16,915 bases of DNA, from the NCBI GenBank assembly GCA_031275035.1, contig JAISPH010000127.1, forward strand, positions 1 to 16,915, written 5' to 3'. A program made the position numbers and the translations under genes. This DNA is from Treponema sp. Lineage in GTDB: Bacteria > Spirochaetota > Spirochaetia > Treponematales > Breznakiellaceae. Numbering within the stretch: the first letter of the stretch is position 1; the number at the start of each line of letters is the position of its first letter. Of this stretch, positions 6,111 to 13,486 are shown piece after piece. The notes beneath the pieces are model-generated. The model made no database searches and was not told the origin of the DNA. It was given only the letters and a program-made list of their open reading frames with translations.

Positions 6111-7676
6111 ATGAAGGCCCCCGTGTTTTTGATATTTCCGGTTTTGTTTTTATCCGGTTCCTGCGGCAGGGATCCGGATCGTATCCGGCTCAACTATGGG
6201 AACGCTCCGGAGCGGGAAAGGGCTTTTTTGGAATCGGTCCTGTCCGCAGCGGCCCTGGCAAGTTTTGGTTTGACCGGGACCGGACCCGAAGAGGCGGATC
6301 GGGCCGCCGTGGATCTTAGCTTTTTTTATATTTACGGTACGGCAGAAACGGAAGCTGCAGGCGCCGTCTTTCCCCTGTCCCGGACCTGGTATGTACCCAG
6401 GGCGGATCCGCTGGAGGGCCGTACCGGCGCTGCGGCGGGGGACCGGCCCGTCATTCTGCGGGAGGGTTCCGGCGACTATCTTGACGGCGGCGAAATGCTG
6501 ATACCCCTCCGGGACCTGAGTCCCCCCTATACGGCGCTGCGGGTGAACGGCCTGGCCGCCGGCGATCCCGGCTATCCCCTGATCAAATTTACCGGACTGG
6601 ATATTGCCGTAAGCGGCGGCGGGAAAGACTTAAAGCGGCGGGAAAGGAAAGTTTCGGCCCTGCGGGAACATATTCTGAAGAGCCTCGAAGCCGCCCCGGC
6701 GCTGTTCGAGGACCCCCCCCGTCTGTTCTGGATCGCCGCCGGGGGGGATGTGATGCTGGGCCGGGGCGCTTCGGAGATTTTGCTGCGGGAAGGGCCTGCG
6801 GGGATCTTTGGAGAAAGCGCCGCTATGCTGGCGGAGGCGGATCTGGCCCTAATCAATCTGGAGGGGCCCCTGAGCGTCCGGGGCGGGAAGGTACAGAAAT
6901 CTTTCAACTTCCGCTTTGATCCGGCGGCGGCGGCGGCCCTGAAACAGGCGGGAATAGATGCGGCGCTCCAGGCCAACAATCACGCCTTTGACTACGGGGA
7001 GCGGGCCTTTCTCGATTCCCTGGATCACCTGGCGGCGGCGGGAATCGGCGCGCTTGGGGCCGGTTTAAGCGATGAAGAGGCTGCCCGGCCCTTCATGTTC
7101 AAACGGCCGGGGGGAAGCGCCGCAGTCTTCGGCATCGCTTCGTTTCCGCGGGAAAAAAACGGCTGGGACGGCCTTTCCGTTGCCGCCGGCCCCTCCCGTC
7201 CGGGGATACTCCATGCGGGAAAGGGCGGAGGGGAACTGCTCAAGGCCCGGTTCTCCCGGGCCAAAGACGCCGCGGATTCTGCGGAACCCCCGGCGCTGGA
7301 TATTGTACTTTTCCATGGGGGAAACGAATGGACCCATCGGCCCGACGCCGCCGCCAGAAGGCTGTATACCGGTTTAGTGCAGGGCGGGGCGGATCTGATC
7401 ATCGGTTCCCATCCCCATGTGGTTCAGGGTTTTGAGTGGATCGACGGCAAAGCGGTTTTCTGGTCCCTGGGGAACTATGTTTTTGGAGGCATGGAAGATA
7501 CCGGCGGGGGAGAGAACGGGCTTTTTATCAGGCTGGGTTATGCGGGAGAGCGGCTGGTGTATCTGGAACCCTATGCGCTGACCCTCAACCATACCCGGAC
7601 CAGCCTGGGACCGCCGGAAAACCTGGCCCGCTTTTATGCCCTGTCCCGGGAATTACGGAACGGAGGCGAACAGTGA
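6111..7676 (+). CDS. CapA/PGA_cap-family metallophosphatase-fold protein, probable lipoprotein
   Basis: A 521-residue protein whose C-terminal half is a CapA (PGA synthesis) domain of the calcineurin-like phosphoesterase fold. Conserved blocks occur in order: GGDVMLGR (211-218), NLEG (249-252), NNHAFDYG (289-296), FHGGNEW (401-407), GSHPHV (432-437) and SLGNYVFGG (452-460). These include the Asp, Asn and His metal ligands expected of the fold. The first 18 residues form a short hydrophobic signal ending LSGSC, a relaxed lipobox with Cys18, so an outer- or inner-membrane lipoprotein facing the periplasm is likely. Residues 19-205 are a region I do not recognise. CapA itself takes part in poly-gamma-glutamate export, but no capB, capC or pgsE partner is present, so a different cell-envelope role is possible. 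Its stop codon overlaps the start of the downstream aminotransferase-like gene by four bases (GTGA), implying translational coupling. Confidence 0.85.
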   Translation: MKAPVFLIFPVLFLSGSCGRDPDRIRLNYGNAPERERAFLESVLSAAALASFGLTGTGPEEADRAAVDLSFFYIYGTAETEAAGAVFPLSRTWYVPRADPLEGRTGAAAGDRPVILREGSGDYLDGGEMLIPLRDLSPPYTALRVNGLAAGDPGYPLIKFTGLDIAVSGGGKDLKRRERKVSALREHILKSLEAAPALFEDPPRLFWIAAGGDVMLGRGASEILLREGPAGIFGESAAMLAEADLALINLEGPLSVRGGKVQKSFNFRFDPAAAAALKQAGIDAALQANNHAFDYGERAFLDSLDHLAAAGIGALGAGLSDEEAARPFMFKRPGGSAAVFGIASFPREKNGWDGLSVAAGPSRPGILHAGKGGGELLKARFSRAKDAADSAEPPALDIVLFHGGNEWTHRPDAAARRLYTGLVQGGADLIIGSHPHVVQGFEWIDGKAVFWSLGNYVFGGMEDTGGGENGLFIRLGYAGERLVYLEPYALTLNHTRTSLGPPENLARFYALSRELRNGGEQ

Positions 7677-8902
7677 ACTTTGATGAAGTTATTGACCGAA
7701 GCGGAACCGGAGCGGAGAAGTGGGAGACGGTTCACCGGGAGGAGGGAAAGGGGGCCGTCATTCCCCTTTGGGTGGCGGATATGGATTTTCCCGCCCCGGA
7801 GGAATTGACCGGGGCCCTTATCCGGCGGGCCGCTCATCCTGTGTACGGATATACCCGTATTTCTGACAGTTTTTTTGAAGCCCTGGCCGGATGGTACCGC
7901 CGCCGGCACCGGCTTGATCTGGACCGGAAGCACTTTCTTGCCGGCCCCGGTACGGTAGCTTCCCTGGGCATTGCGGTCCGTTCCTTTACGGAACCCGGCC
8001 AGGGGGTGATCATTCCCACGCCGGTTTACAGGCCCGCCTATAACATGATCCGCTTTAACGGCCGGGAACCTGTGGAGGCACCCCTCGTTCTGAATGGAGC
8101 GGGCCGTTACTGCTTCGGTCCGCCGGGACCTTCGCCGGTAGCGCAGACCCTGGAACGGGCGCTTGCCGCCGCCGCGGAGAGGGGCATTAAAACAACCATG
8201 GCTATTTTCTGTTCGCCCCACAATCCCGGAGGAAGCGTTTGGGATGCGGAGGAACTGGAAGCGTTTTTGGCCTTTGCCCGGCGGCATAATATCGTCGTTG
8301 TTTCCGACGAGATCCACGGCGATTTTGTCTTTCCTCCGAAGAGCTTTGTCTCCATGGCGGCCTTTCCCGAATATGCGGATATAACCGTGGCGGTTTCGGC
8401 GGCAAATAAAACCTTCAATCTGGGGGGGCTTCACCTTTCCTATTTTATGGTACGGGATGAAAAGCTGGCGCGGATTCTGAAGCGGGGACTTCAGGCTTCG
8501 GGCTGTGATACGCCCAATATCTTCTCCCTGACTGCCGCCGAAACCGCTTTTCGCTGCGGCGATTCCTGGCTGGACGAATTGAAGCCCTATATCCGCCTCA
8601 ATATTGAAGAGGGAGTCCGCTTTCTCAACCGTATTCCCGGGGTTAAGGGTTTTATCCCCGAAGGGACCTATCTGATCTGGGCCGATGTGCTGCGCCTTGC
8701 CGCCGGGGGGAAATTCCGGGATGATATGGAACTGGCCGCCGCCCTGGAAAGGGAAGGCCGGGTCAAGGTTACTCCGGGTTCCTCTTTTGGCGCCGGCGGC
8801 AGGGGCTTTATGCGGATCAATGCGGCCTGTCCCCGTTCCCAGTTGATGGAAGGGCTTGCACGGTTTAAGGACTGGGCCGGAAAGTTCCATCCCGCAGATT
8901 AG
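7673..8902 (+). CDS. patB: PatB/MalY-family PLP-dependent C-S lyase (aminotransferase class I/II fold)
   Basis: A 409-residue pyridoxal-phosphate enzyme of the MalY/PatB group, which are cystathionine/cysteine beta-lyases that release homocysteine or sulfide, pyruvate and ammonia. The N-terminal signature WVADMDFPAP (33-42) and YGYTRI (58-63) are typical. PTPVYRPAY (115-123), CSPHNPGG (180-187, Asn184), SDEIHGDF (211-218, Asp212), SAANKTFNLGGL (242-253, with Lys246 as the Schiff-base lysine) and MRINAACP (380-387, Arg381 for the carboxylate) complete the active site. Length is normal for the family. GTG 7673 is chosen because GGAGG at 7662-7666 is spaced six bases away and it fits the family N-terminus (NFDEVIDR); the frame is open further upstream but that part lies inside the preceding gene. 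It is coupled to the CapA-like gene. The exact substrate cannot be told from sequence, and some MalY-type proteins also have regulatory roles. Confidence 0.9.
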   Translation: MNFDEVIDRSGTGAEKWETVHREEGKGAVIPLWVADMDFPAPEELTGALIRRAAHPVYGYTRISDSFFEALAGWYRRRHRLDLDRKHFLAGPGTVASLGIAVRSFTEPGQGVIIPTPVYRPAYNMIRFNGREPVEAPLVLNGAGRYCFGPPGPSPVAQTLERALAAAAERGIKTTMAIFCSPHNPGGSVWDAEELEAFLAFARRHNIVVVSDEIHGDFVFPPKSFVSMAAFPEYADITVAVSAANKTFNLGGLHLSYFMVRDEKLARILKRGLQASGCDTPNIFSLTAAETAFRCGDSWLDELKPYIRLNIEEGVRFLNRIPGVKGFIPEGTYLIWADVLRLAAGGKFRDDMELAAALEREGRVKVTPGSSFGAGGRGFMRINAACPRSQLMEGLARFKDWAGKFHPAD

Positions 8903-8926
8903 CCCCTCAGGGACATTTGCCGTTTA

Positions 8927-8942
8927 GCCGCCGGTCCGCGGC
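8927..8942. terminator. Possible bidirectional terminator hairpin
   Basis: GCCGC (8927-8931) and GCGGC (8938-8942) pair around a six-base loop in the 43-base gap between two convergent genes. The location is right for a shared terminator, but the stem is only five base pairs and no U-run is present. Confidence 0.35.
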
Positions 8943-8945
8943 GCT

Positions 8946-9530
8946 TTACCTGCTGTAGAGCGCCTCCGCCTGTTCCCGGACCTGGGCTGCCAGGGATTCG
9001 TAGTTTCCCTTGAGGGCGTTCATGTTCTGATTGTAGAAGGCGGCGAATTCCGGGTCCTGGAAGGGATCAAGCTGAACCGGACGGCCCAGGCGGCGGGACA
9101 GCTCCTCTTCTTTTTGACGCAGTTTGGGGGCATACTGCCGCTTGATGGCCTCTCCGTACTGGTCAAGCTCTTCAAGATACTGGGCCGCCGCGGCGGTAAA
9201 CTGTTTGTAGAATGCGGCAAAACGGGAATCGCCAAGGATAAACTGAAGACCCCGGCCAACCGCTTCGATCCGGCCCATATCTTCCCGGACGGCAGGAAGG
9301 GTAACCTGGGAAAGGAAAACGTCAAACATGCCCTGTTTAACCGCATACTGCTGTTCCTTTGAAAGCTTTTTCAACTCCTCATCGGGGAATTTTTTAGGGT
9401 CTTCCAGGAATGCATTGGCCAGACGCTTCCCCCGCTGTTTTGCCTCAAACTGATCGATGCTGGTTTTATCGCCCTTGACCGATTCGGTCCGCTCCAGGGC
9501 AATCTCCAAGGCGCTTTTTATCCGTCCCAT
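8946..9530 (-). CDS. Hypothetical helical protein, 194 residues
   Basis: I do not recognise a named family. The protein is soluble, highly charged and almost entirely helix-prone, beginning MGRIKSALEIALERTESVKGD and ending REQAEALYSR. Clusters of Lys, Glu and Gln (EELKKLSKEQQ, LRQKEEELSRRL) suggest helical hairpins or coiled coil, and a tandem-looking aromatic motif recurs as FAAFYKQF and FAAFYNQN (residues about 110 and 168). No signal peptide or metal motif is seen. ATG 9530 is supported by GGAGG four bases upstream; longer in-frame starts run into the cyclo-ligase gene. It overlaps the end of the 5-formyltetrahydrofolate cyclo-ligase gene by 13 bases, and its ribosome binding site lies inside that gene, so the two are co-transcribed and probably coupled. 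The role is unknown. Confidence 0.75.
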   Translation of the reverse strand: MGRIKSALEIALERTESVKGDKTSIDQFEAKQRGKRLANAFLEDPKKFPDEELKKLSKEQQYAVKQGMFDVFLSQVTLPAVREDMGRIEAVGRGLQFILGDSRFAAFYKQFTAAAAQYLEELDQYGEAIKRQYAPKLRQKEEELSRRLGRPVQLDPFQDPEFAAFYNQNMNALKGNYESLAAQVREQAEALYSR

Positions 9531-10234
9531 GATTCCTCCATGGTGTATAAATTCGCAAAAAAAGCCCGGTTTTTCAAGTCCGCTCCCTTGACCCACAGAG
9601 GGCCGGCCCTTCCGGCTATAACCGCATCCATCCCCTTGTCCCGGCTTTCTACAGGAACAAGGGGGAACAGCTGGGCCTCCAGGCAGAGGCCTATGGCGAA
9701 ATAGGGGAGCTTCTTCCCGTCAAGCTCTGCAAAGAAGCGGTCGTAGCAGCCTTTTCCCCGGCCAAGACGCCGGCCTTCCCGGTCAAAGGCAAGACCCGGG
9801 GTCAGGATAAGCGCGGGAAAGTCCTCCGTTTCCAGGGACCTGCCCGCCACCGGTTCCCGGATTCCAAAGGGTCCGGCGGACCAGGGGCCTTTGACGCCGG
9901 GGAACCCGCGGTCCCCCCCGGCGCCGGGGTCCTCCGGGATAAGCCGGTAAAAGACAAGGCCCCCTCCCGTGATTTTAGGGGCAAAAACCGCCTTATCATC
10001 TCTTAGGGCGGCTTCTAAAACCGGGGCAGTGTCTATTTCAAACCGGGTAGAAAGAAAGACAAGCAGCGTCCTGCACTGATCCCAGAGGGGAGCATCCTGC
10101 GGGAGGACAGGATGCCGGAGACTGCGCAGCAGGGCGGCGGCGTTTTTTCCTTCCCCGGCAAATTGTTCCGGCGGAAGGGTCTTGAGGAATTTCCGTATTT
10201 CCAATCGGAGTGTTTCTTTTGTTAAGACGGCCAC
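9518..10234 (-). CDS. fau: 5-formyltetrahydrofolate cyclo-ligase
   Basis: A 238-residue enzyme (MTHFS, EC 6.3.3.2) that converts 5-formyl-tetrahydrofolate to 5,10-methenyl-tetrahydrofolate using ATP in the cytosol, returning a storage or side product to the active one-carbon pool. The family signature PGLAFDREGRRLGRGKGCYDR lies at about residues 146-166, with the Gly-rich nucleotide loop followed by YDR. The N-terminal LTKETLRLEIRKFLK corresponds to the conserved helix with the ATP-contacting basic residues. PFGIREP (122-128) is also characteristic. Length is slightly above the usual 180-220 residues because of a Gly/Pro-rich insertion near 102-120. The start is GTG 10234, four bases after the preceding gene's stop; the ribosome binding site there is weak. 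It sits between the DRTGG protein and the hypothetical helical protein in one tight transcription unit. Confidence 0.9.
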   Translation of the reverse strand: MAVLTKETLRLEIRKFLKTLPPEQFAGEGKNAAALLRSLRHPVLPQDAPLWDQCRTLLVFLSTRFEIDTAPVLEAALRDDKAVFAPKITGGGLVFYRLIPEDPGAGGDRGFPGVKGPWSAGPFGIREPVAGRSLETEDFPALILTPGLAFDREGRRLGRGKGCYDRFFAELDGKKLPYFAIGLCLEAQLFPLVPVESRDKGMDAVIAGRAGPLWVKGADLKNRAFFANLYTMEESWDG

Positions 10235-10237
10235 GGC

Positions 10238-10594
10238 CTAGATTTTCCGCGTGCCGCCGCCTTTGAGACCCGCTTCGTAAAGCTTTCCGCAGGAGATAAA
10301 CATGGGAAGTTTGGTGCCGGCCAAGATAATGTCCGCATCTTCCGCCATGTCAATCATATCCCGGCTGGGACTCTTCCCCCGGACAAAGATAATACAGTGA
10401 ATATCCAGCAATTCCGCAGTCCTGATAACCTGGGGATTAACCAGCCCGGTAAGCAGCAGGACCCGGTCCTTTACAAAGGCCATTACATCGCTCATGAGGT
10501 CCGCTCCGCAGGCGGAAATTACCTCCAGATCGGCATTGTCTTTGCCGGAAAAAAACTGTCCCTCCAGTACACCTACCGCCTCAGCTACGGTCAT
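10238..10594 (-). CDS. Stand-alone DRTGG-domain protein
   Basis: A 118-residue protein made only of a DRTGG-type domain, recognised from the conserved pattern beginning MTVAEAVGVLEGQFFSG, then ISACGADLMSDVMAF, LLLTGLVNPQVIRTAELLDI and the Gly-containing segment ILAGTKLPMFISCGKLYEAGL. In other bacteria this domain occurs between the CBS and other domains of phosphotransacetylases and kinases, and as small free-standing proteins near redox or hydrogenase genes. Its biochemical role is not established. Three cysteines, including SCGKL near the C-terminus, might bind a ligand or metal, but no clear metal motif is present. A GGGGGG stretch precedes ATG 10594 at a workable spacing. It is first in the cluster with the folate cyclo-ligase, and a promoter-like pair lies upstream. 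Confidence 0.75.
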   Translation of the reverse strand: MTVAEAVGVLEGQFFSGKDNADLEVISACGADLMSDVMAFVKDRVLLLTGLVNPQVIRTAELLDIHCIIFVRGKSPSRDMIDMAEDADIILAGTKLPMFISCGKLYEAGLKGGGTRKI

Positions 10595-10612
10595 CGTCGT
10601 CCCCCCATTTAT

Positions 10613-10641
10613 ATTATAGGATACTATTATCCGTCTCTTAA
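10613..10641 (-). promoter_or_regulatory. Putative promoter of the DRTGG-fau cluster
   Basis: On the minus strand, TTAAGA (10636-10641) is followed after 17 bases by a perfect TATAAT (10613-10618), about 18 bases before the ATG. The spacer contains GGATA-ATAG-TATCC, a short palindrome that might be an operator. Confidence 0.45.
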
Positions 10642-10673
10642 TTCAAGAGGAGGACAGATAAACCGGGATCAAC

Positions 10674-10708
10674 AGGACTGTCCGAAGAATGATTCCCCGG
10701 ACAGTCCT
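10674..10708 (-). terminator. Terminator hairpin after the second metQ gene
   Basis: A perfect 11-base inverted repeat, AGGACTGTCCG (10674-10684) and CGGACAGTCCT (10698-10708), with a 13-base loop, begins 12 bases downstream of the metQ stop. It lacks a U-run. Confidence 0.55.
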
Positions 10709-10720
10709 GAAAGAAGGGGC

Positions 10721-11527
10721 TTAGAAGGTAGCGACTACTCCGCCGTCATAGTGGCCGCTGATATAATCCTTTACTTTCTGGGTAAGGAGTACCTTTTTGA
10801 GGACTTCAAGCCGGGTATCCCCTTCATTGCCTTTTTTAACTACCAGTCCGTTTACATAGGGTGAATCGGCCCCTTCTATAATAAGGGAATCCCGGACCGG
10901 GTTGAACCCCGCTTCCAGGGCATAGTTGCCGTTGATCGTGGCGGCGTCTACGTCCGGCAGGGACCGGGGAAGCTGGGCGGCTTCAAGTTCCCGGAATTTG
11001 AGGTTCTTGGGATTGGAGATAATGTCCCGGGGAGTTGCCCGGAGTCCCGATGTGGGGTCAAGCTTGATAAGGCCGTTAGCCTGAAGTAAGAGCAGGGCCC
11101 GGCCTTCGTTAGCGGGGTCGTTATTGATGGCTATGGTAGCCCCGTTGGGGATGTCCGCCAGGCTCTTGTACTTTTCCGAATAAAGGCCGTAGGGTTCCAC
11201 ATGAACCCCCCAGACAAAGGAAAGGGCATTTTTCCATTCCTCACTGGATTCCAGGTAGGGGATGGTCTGGAAGTAATTGGCGTCCAGATCCCCCGCCAGA
11301 AGGGCCTCGTTGGGCTGGATATAGTCGGTGAATACCACTATTTTCAGCTCGACCCCCTGGGCGGCCAGATCGTCCTTGATCAGTTCCAGAAGCTCCGCAT
11401 GGGGTACAGGATTTACCCCCACGGTAAAGGTGGTGGATTTCTGTGCGTTACCTTTAGCCTCCGCCGTTTGGGTAAAGGCCAAAACCATGGCGCCCGCGAT
11501 AAGCAGGCTGAGAATAATCTTTTTCAT
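10721..11527 (-). CDS. metQ: MetQ/NlpA-family methionine-binding protein (paralogue 1, distal)
   Basis: A 268-residue periplasmic substrate-binding protein of the NlpA/MetQ family, which delivers methionine (often including D-methionine) to the MetNI transporter. The signal peptide is residues 1-24 with a signal peptidase I-type site after AEA; there is no lipobox cysteine, unlike E. coli MetQ and treponemal Tp32. Family landmarks are PVPHAELLELIKDDL (43-57), VVFTDY, GDLDANYFQ, VHVEPYGLY, NDPANEGRALLLLQ and the ligand-site segment INGNYALEAG. It is about two-thirds identical by eye to the adjacent paralogue. ATG 11527 is preceded by AAGGAG with seven-base spacing; in-frame codons further upstream lie in repeat and promoter DNA. 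It has its own strong promoter, so it may be expressed separately from metNI. It could bind a different ligand from its twin. Confidence 0.92.
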   Translation of the reverse strand: MKKIILSLLIAGAMVLAFTQTAEAKGNAQKSTTFTVGVNPVPHAELLELIKDDLAAQGVELKIVVFTDYIQPNEALLAGDLDANYFQTIPYLESSEEWKNALSFVWGVHVEPYGLYSEKYKSLADIPNGATIAINNDPANEGRALLLLQANGLIKLDPTSGLRATPRDIISNPKNLKFRELEAAQLPRSLPDVDAATINGNYALEAGFNPVRDSLIIEGADSPYVNGLVVKKGNEGDTRLEVLKKVLLTQKVKDYISGHYDGGVVATF

Positions 11528-11558
11528 AAAGATACTCCTTTTCCTAGTATTAATATAG

Positions 11559-11587
11559 TTTTTATAATAAATAAAAATATTTGTCAA
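11559..11587 (-). promoter_or_regulatory. Strong promoter of the distal metQ
   Basis: A perfect -35 TTGACA (11582-11587, minus strand) is followed by TAAAAA at 17 bases or TATAAA at 15 bases, within a markedly AT-rich tract. It lies about 35 bases upstream of the metQ start and its AAGGAG site. Confidence 0.65.
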
Positions 11588-11629
11588 GGGCATTTGCGTT
11601 TTTTTTTCAAAAAAAATGATTCCGCCCGC

Positions 11630-11690
11630 GGGTCCAACCCAAGAACCCGCTCGCCGGCTTACGGGGGAGCTTCTGGGGCGATTTGGACCC
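11630..11690. repeat. Foldback repeat, GC-rich hairpin family copy 2
   Basis: The outer inverted repeat GGGTCCAA (11630-11637) and TTGGACCC (11683-11690) encloses AAGAACCCGCT...CGGGGGAGC and an inner CCCAAGAA/TTCTGGGG pairing. It shares both its GGGTCCA ends and its inner block with the repeat at 5109-5172. It sits between the two metQ genes, upstream of the distal promoter. Confidence 0.75.
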
Positions 11691-11766
11691 GGCAACAATT
11701 TGTTTGTCGGGGGTATGGTAAGCTTCGGACTGGGGAAGGGAAGGTCTCCCTGAGCGGAGAGAGGGT

Positions 11767-11799
11767 AACGGAGAACCGTCCGTCCGGCGGTTCTCCGTT
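11767..11799 (-). terminator. Terminator hairpin after the proximal metQ
   Basis: A perfect 12-base inverted repeat, AACGGAGAACCG (11767-11778) and CGGTTCTCCGTT (11788-11799), starts seven bases downstream of the metQ stop. A smaller CTCC/GGAG hairpin follows. No U-run is present. Confidence 0.6.
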
Positions 11800-11805
11800 C
11801 AGGTT

Positions 11806-12615
11806 TTAGAAAACCGGCACCACACTGCCGTCGGACCAGGTTTTTTTAATATAATCCTTCACCTTCGCCGAAAGCAGGGCCGTCTTTAAGGCCTGAATCC
11901 GGGGATCGTTTTCGCCGCCCCTTCTGACCACCACAATATTCACATAGGGAGAATCGGCCCCCTCGATGATAAGGGAATCCCTGGCGGGGTTGAGCCCCGC
12001 TTCCAGGGCATAGTTGCCGTTGATGGCGGCGGCGTCCACATCCGCCAGGGACCGGGGAAGCTGGGCCGCTTCAAGTTCCCGGAATTTGAGGTTCTTGGGG
12101 TTCCCCGTAATATCCCTGGGGGTAGCCTCCAGGCCGGCGCCGGAACGGAGGGTGATGATTCCATTGGACTGAAGCAGCAGCAGCGCCCGGCCCCCGTTGG
12201 TGGGATCGTTGGGGACGGCAATGGTGGCGCCGCTGGGAAGATCCGCAATGTTCTTTATCGACCTTGCATAGATCCCAAAGGGTTCAATGTGGACCCCGAA
12301 GGCGGAAACCAGAGCGCTCCACTCGGCGTTGGAATTCAGGTAGGGGATGTGCTGAAAGAAGTTTGCGTCCAGATCCCCCACCAGCAGGGCCGTATTCGGG
12401 GTAACATAGTCGGTAAATTCCACCACCTTGAGGGTGATGCCCTGGGCGGCCAGATCCTCCTTGATCAGATTGAGGAGTTCCGCATGGGGCACCGGAGTTG
12501 CGCCGACCGTCAGGGTCGATGCGGATCGATCGCCCGCCGGCCGGGCATGGGCGGGCTGGTATGCCGCCAGGATCAAAATACCCGCAATAAACAGGCCAAG
12601 TACGTTTTTCTTCAT
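11806..12615 (-). CDS. metQ: MetQ/NlpA-family methionine-binding protein (paralogue 2, proximal)
   Basis: A 269-residue NlpA/MetQ-family binding protein and the close twin of the gene downstream. The signal peptide ends around residue 24 (AHA, then R) with no lipobox cysteine, so the mature form is predicted to be soluble in the periplasm. The same family blocks are present: PVPHAELLNLIKEDL, VEFTDYVTPN, GDLDANFFQH, VHIEPFGIY, NDPTNGGRALLLLQ and INGNYALEAG. The charged regions and the C-terminus (SDGSVVPVF) differ most from the twin. ATG 12615 has GGAGG eight bases upstream. It follows metI after 205 bases full of stable hairpins, with no convincing promoter of its own, so it is probably the last gene read from the metN promoter and is closed by the hairpin at 11767-11799. 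This is the more likely direct partner of MetNI. Confidence 0.92.
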   Translation of the reverse strand: MKKNVLGLFIAGILILAAYQPAHARPAGDRSASTLTVGATPVPHAELLNLIKEDLAAQGITLKVVEFTDYVTPNTALLVGDLDANFFQHIPYLNSNAEWSALVSAFGVHIEPFGIYARSIKNIADLPSGATIAVPNDPTNGGRALLLLQSNGIITLRSGAGLEATPRDITGNPKNLKFRELEAAQLPRSLADVDAAAINGNYALEAGLNPARDSLIIEGADSPYVNIVVVRRGGENDPRIQALKTALLSAKVKDYIKKTWSDGSVVPVF

Positions 12616-12647
12616 TTTAAGTCCTCCAAAAAGTATTGGACCTGTCC

Positions 12648-12819
12648 GGGAACCGGGTTGGTTCCCGCGGACTTTAGTCCGGCGCAAGTCCTTTTTAAGC
12701 GGCTACGGGCGAACCTTTGGTTCGGCAGCAACCGAAGTTTCCAAAAAACGCTGTTTTAGAGGCCGCCGCCTTTATGCTCCGCCGCCTGGGGCGGAGGTTC
12801 GCAGCCCGGGGGTCCCGGG
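12648..12819. repeat. Cluster of five perfect hairpins between metI and metQ
   Basis: Five separate perfect hairpins lie in a 205-base gap: GGGAACC/GGTTCCC (12648-12666), CGGACT-TT-AGTCCG (12668-12681), CGAACC-TTT-GGTTCG (12710-12724), CTCCGCC/GGCGGAG (12777-12796) and CCCGGG-GGT-CCCGGG (12805-12819). The last begins two bases after the metI stop on the minus strand. The CGAACC hairpin resembles the modules near 16545 and 16771. No ORF is evident. Confidence 0.75.
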
Positions 12820-12820
12820 A

Positions 12821-13486
12821 TCAGCGCTTTGACAGAAGGCTGCGGCTGATCATCGTGCCGGCAATCTGCACCAGCTCAACCAGAATCAGGATAACGATAA
12901 CCGCCGCAATGGTAACATCGATGCGGAAACGGTAATAGCCGTAGCGTATGGCCAGATCCCCCAGGCCGCCGCCGCCTATGGCCCCGGCCATGGCGGAATA
13001 ACTAATCAGGTTGATAATGGCAAGGGCCAGCCCGGAGACCAGGGAAGGCAGAGCTTCGGGGATAAGCACCTTCCTGATAATCTGAAAATTGGTGGACCCC
13101 ATGGCCCGGGCGGCGGTCAGGACCCCCTGATCCACCTCGGAAAGGGCTGCCTCGGCGATTCTGGCCACAAAGGGGGCCGCCGCTATGGACAGGGGGATGA
13201 TTACCGCGGTGGGACCGATGCTGGTTCTGATAATAAGCCGGGACAGGGGGATGAGGAGTATCATCAGTATAATGAAAGGCAGGGACCGGAGAAGGTTCAC
13301 AATCCGGGAAAGCACGTTGTAGATGAACGGCCGGGGAACGAGCCCTGCGGGGGAGCTTGAATAGAGGTAGGCCCCTAACGGAAAGCCCATAAGGCAGGCA
13401 AAAAAGGTGGAAAGAAAGGTCATGTAGACCGTTTCCAGCGTTGACTGGGGAAGCATGGAAAGTACATCCCATAGTTTACTAGGCAT
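12821..13486 (-). CDS. metI: MetI methionine ABC transporter permease
   Basis: A 221-residue inner-membrane permease of the D-/L-methionine uptake system. It has about five hydrophobic segments: near 20-40 (FLSTFFACLMGFPLGAYLY), 60-85 (LRSLPFIILMILLIPLSRLI), 92-110, 140-165 and 185-210. The EAA-type coupling region, ALSEVDQGVLTAARAMGSTN followed by LIPEALP, contacts the ATPase. Length and order match E. coli MetI closely. ATG 13486 overlaps the end of metN by eight bases and has GGAG seven bases upstream, so the two are translationally coupled. It is followed by an array of hairpins before metQ, which may lower readthrough or protect the upstream part of the message. Confidence 0.93.
   Translation of the reverse strand: MPSKLWDVLSMLPQSTLETVYMTFLSTFFACLMGFPLGAYLYSSSPAGLVPRPFIYNVLSRIVNLLRSLPFIILMILLIPLSRLIIRTSIGPTAVIIPLSIAAAPFVARIAEAALSEVDQGVLTAARAMGSTNFQIIRKVLIPEALPSLVSGLALAIINLISYSAMAGAIGGGGLGDLAIRYGYYRFRIDVTIAAVIVILILVELVQIAGTMISRSLLSKR

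Noticed and set aside
13330..13365. GAGCCCTGCGGGGGAGCTTG inside metI looks like the hairpin-family block
   Set aside because: It encodes a segment that aligns with E. coli MetI without an insertion, so it is probably normal coding sequence that resembles the repeat by chance.
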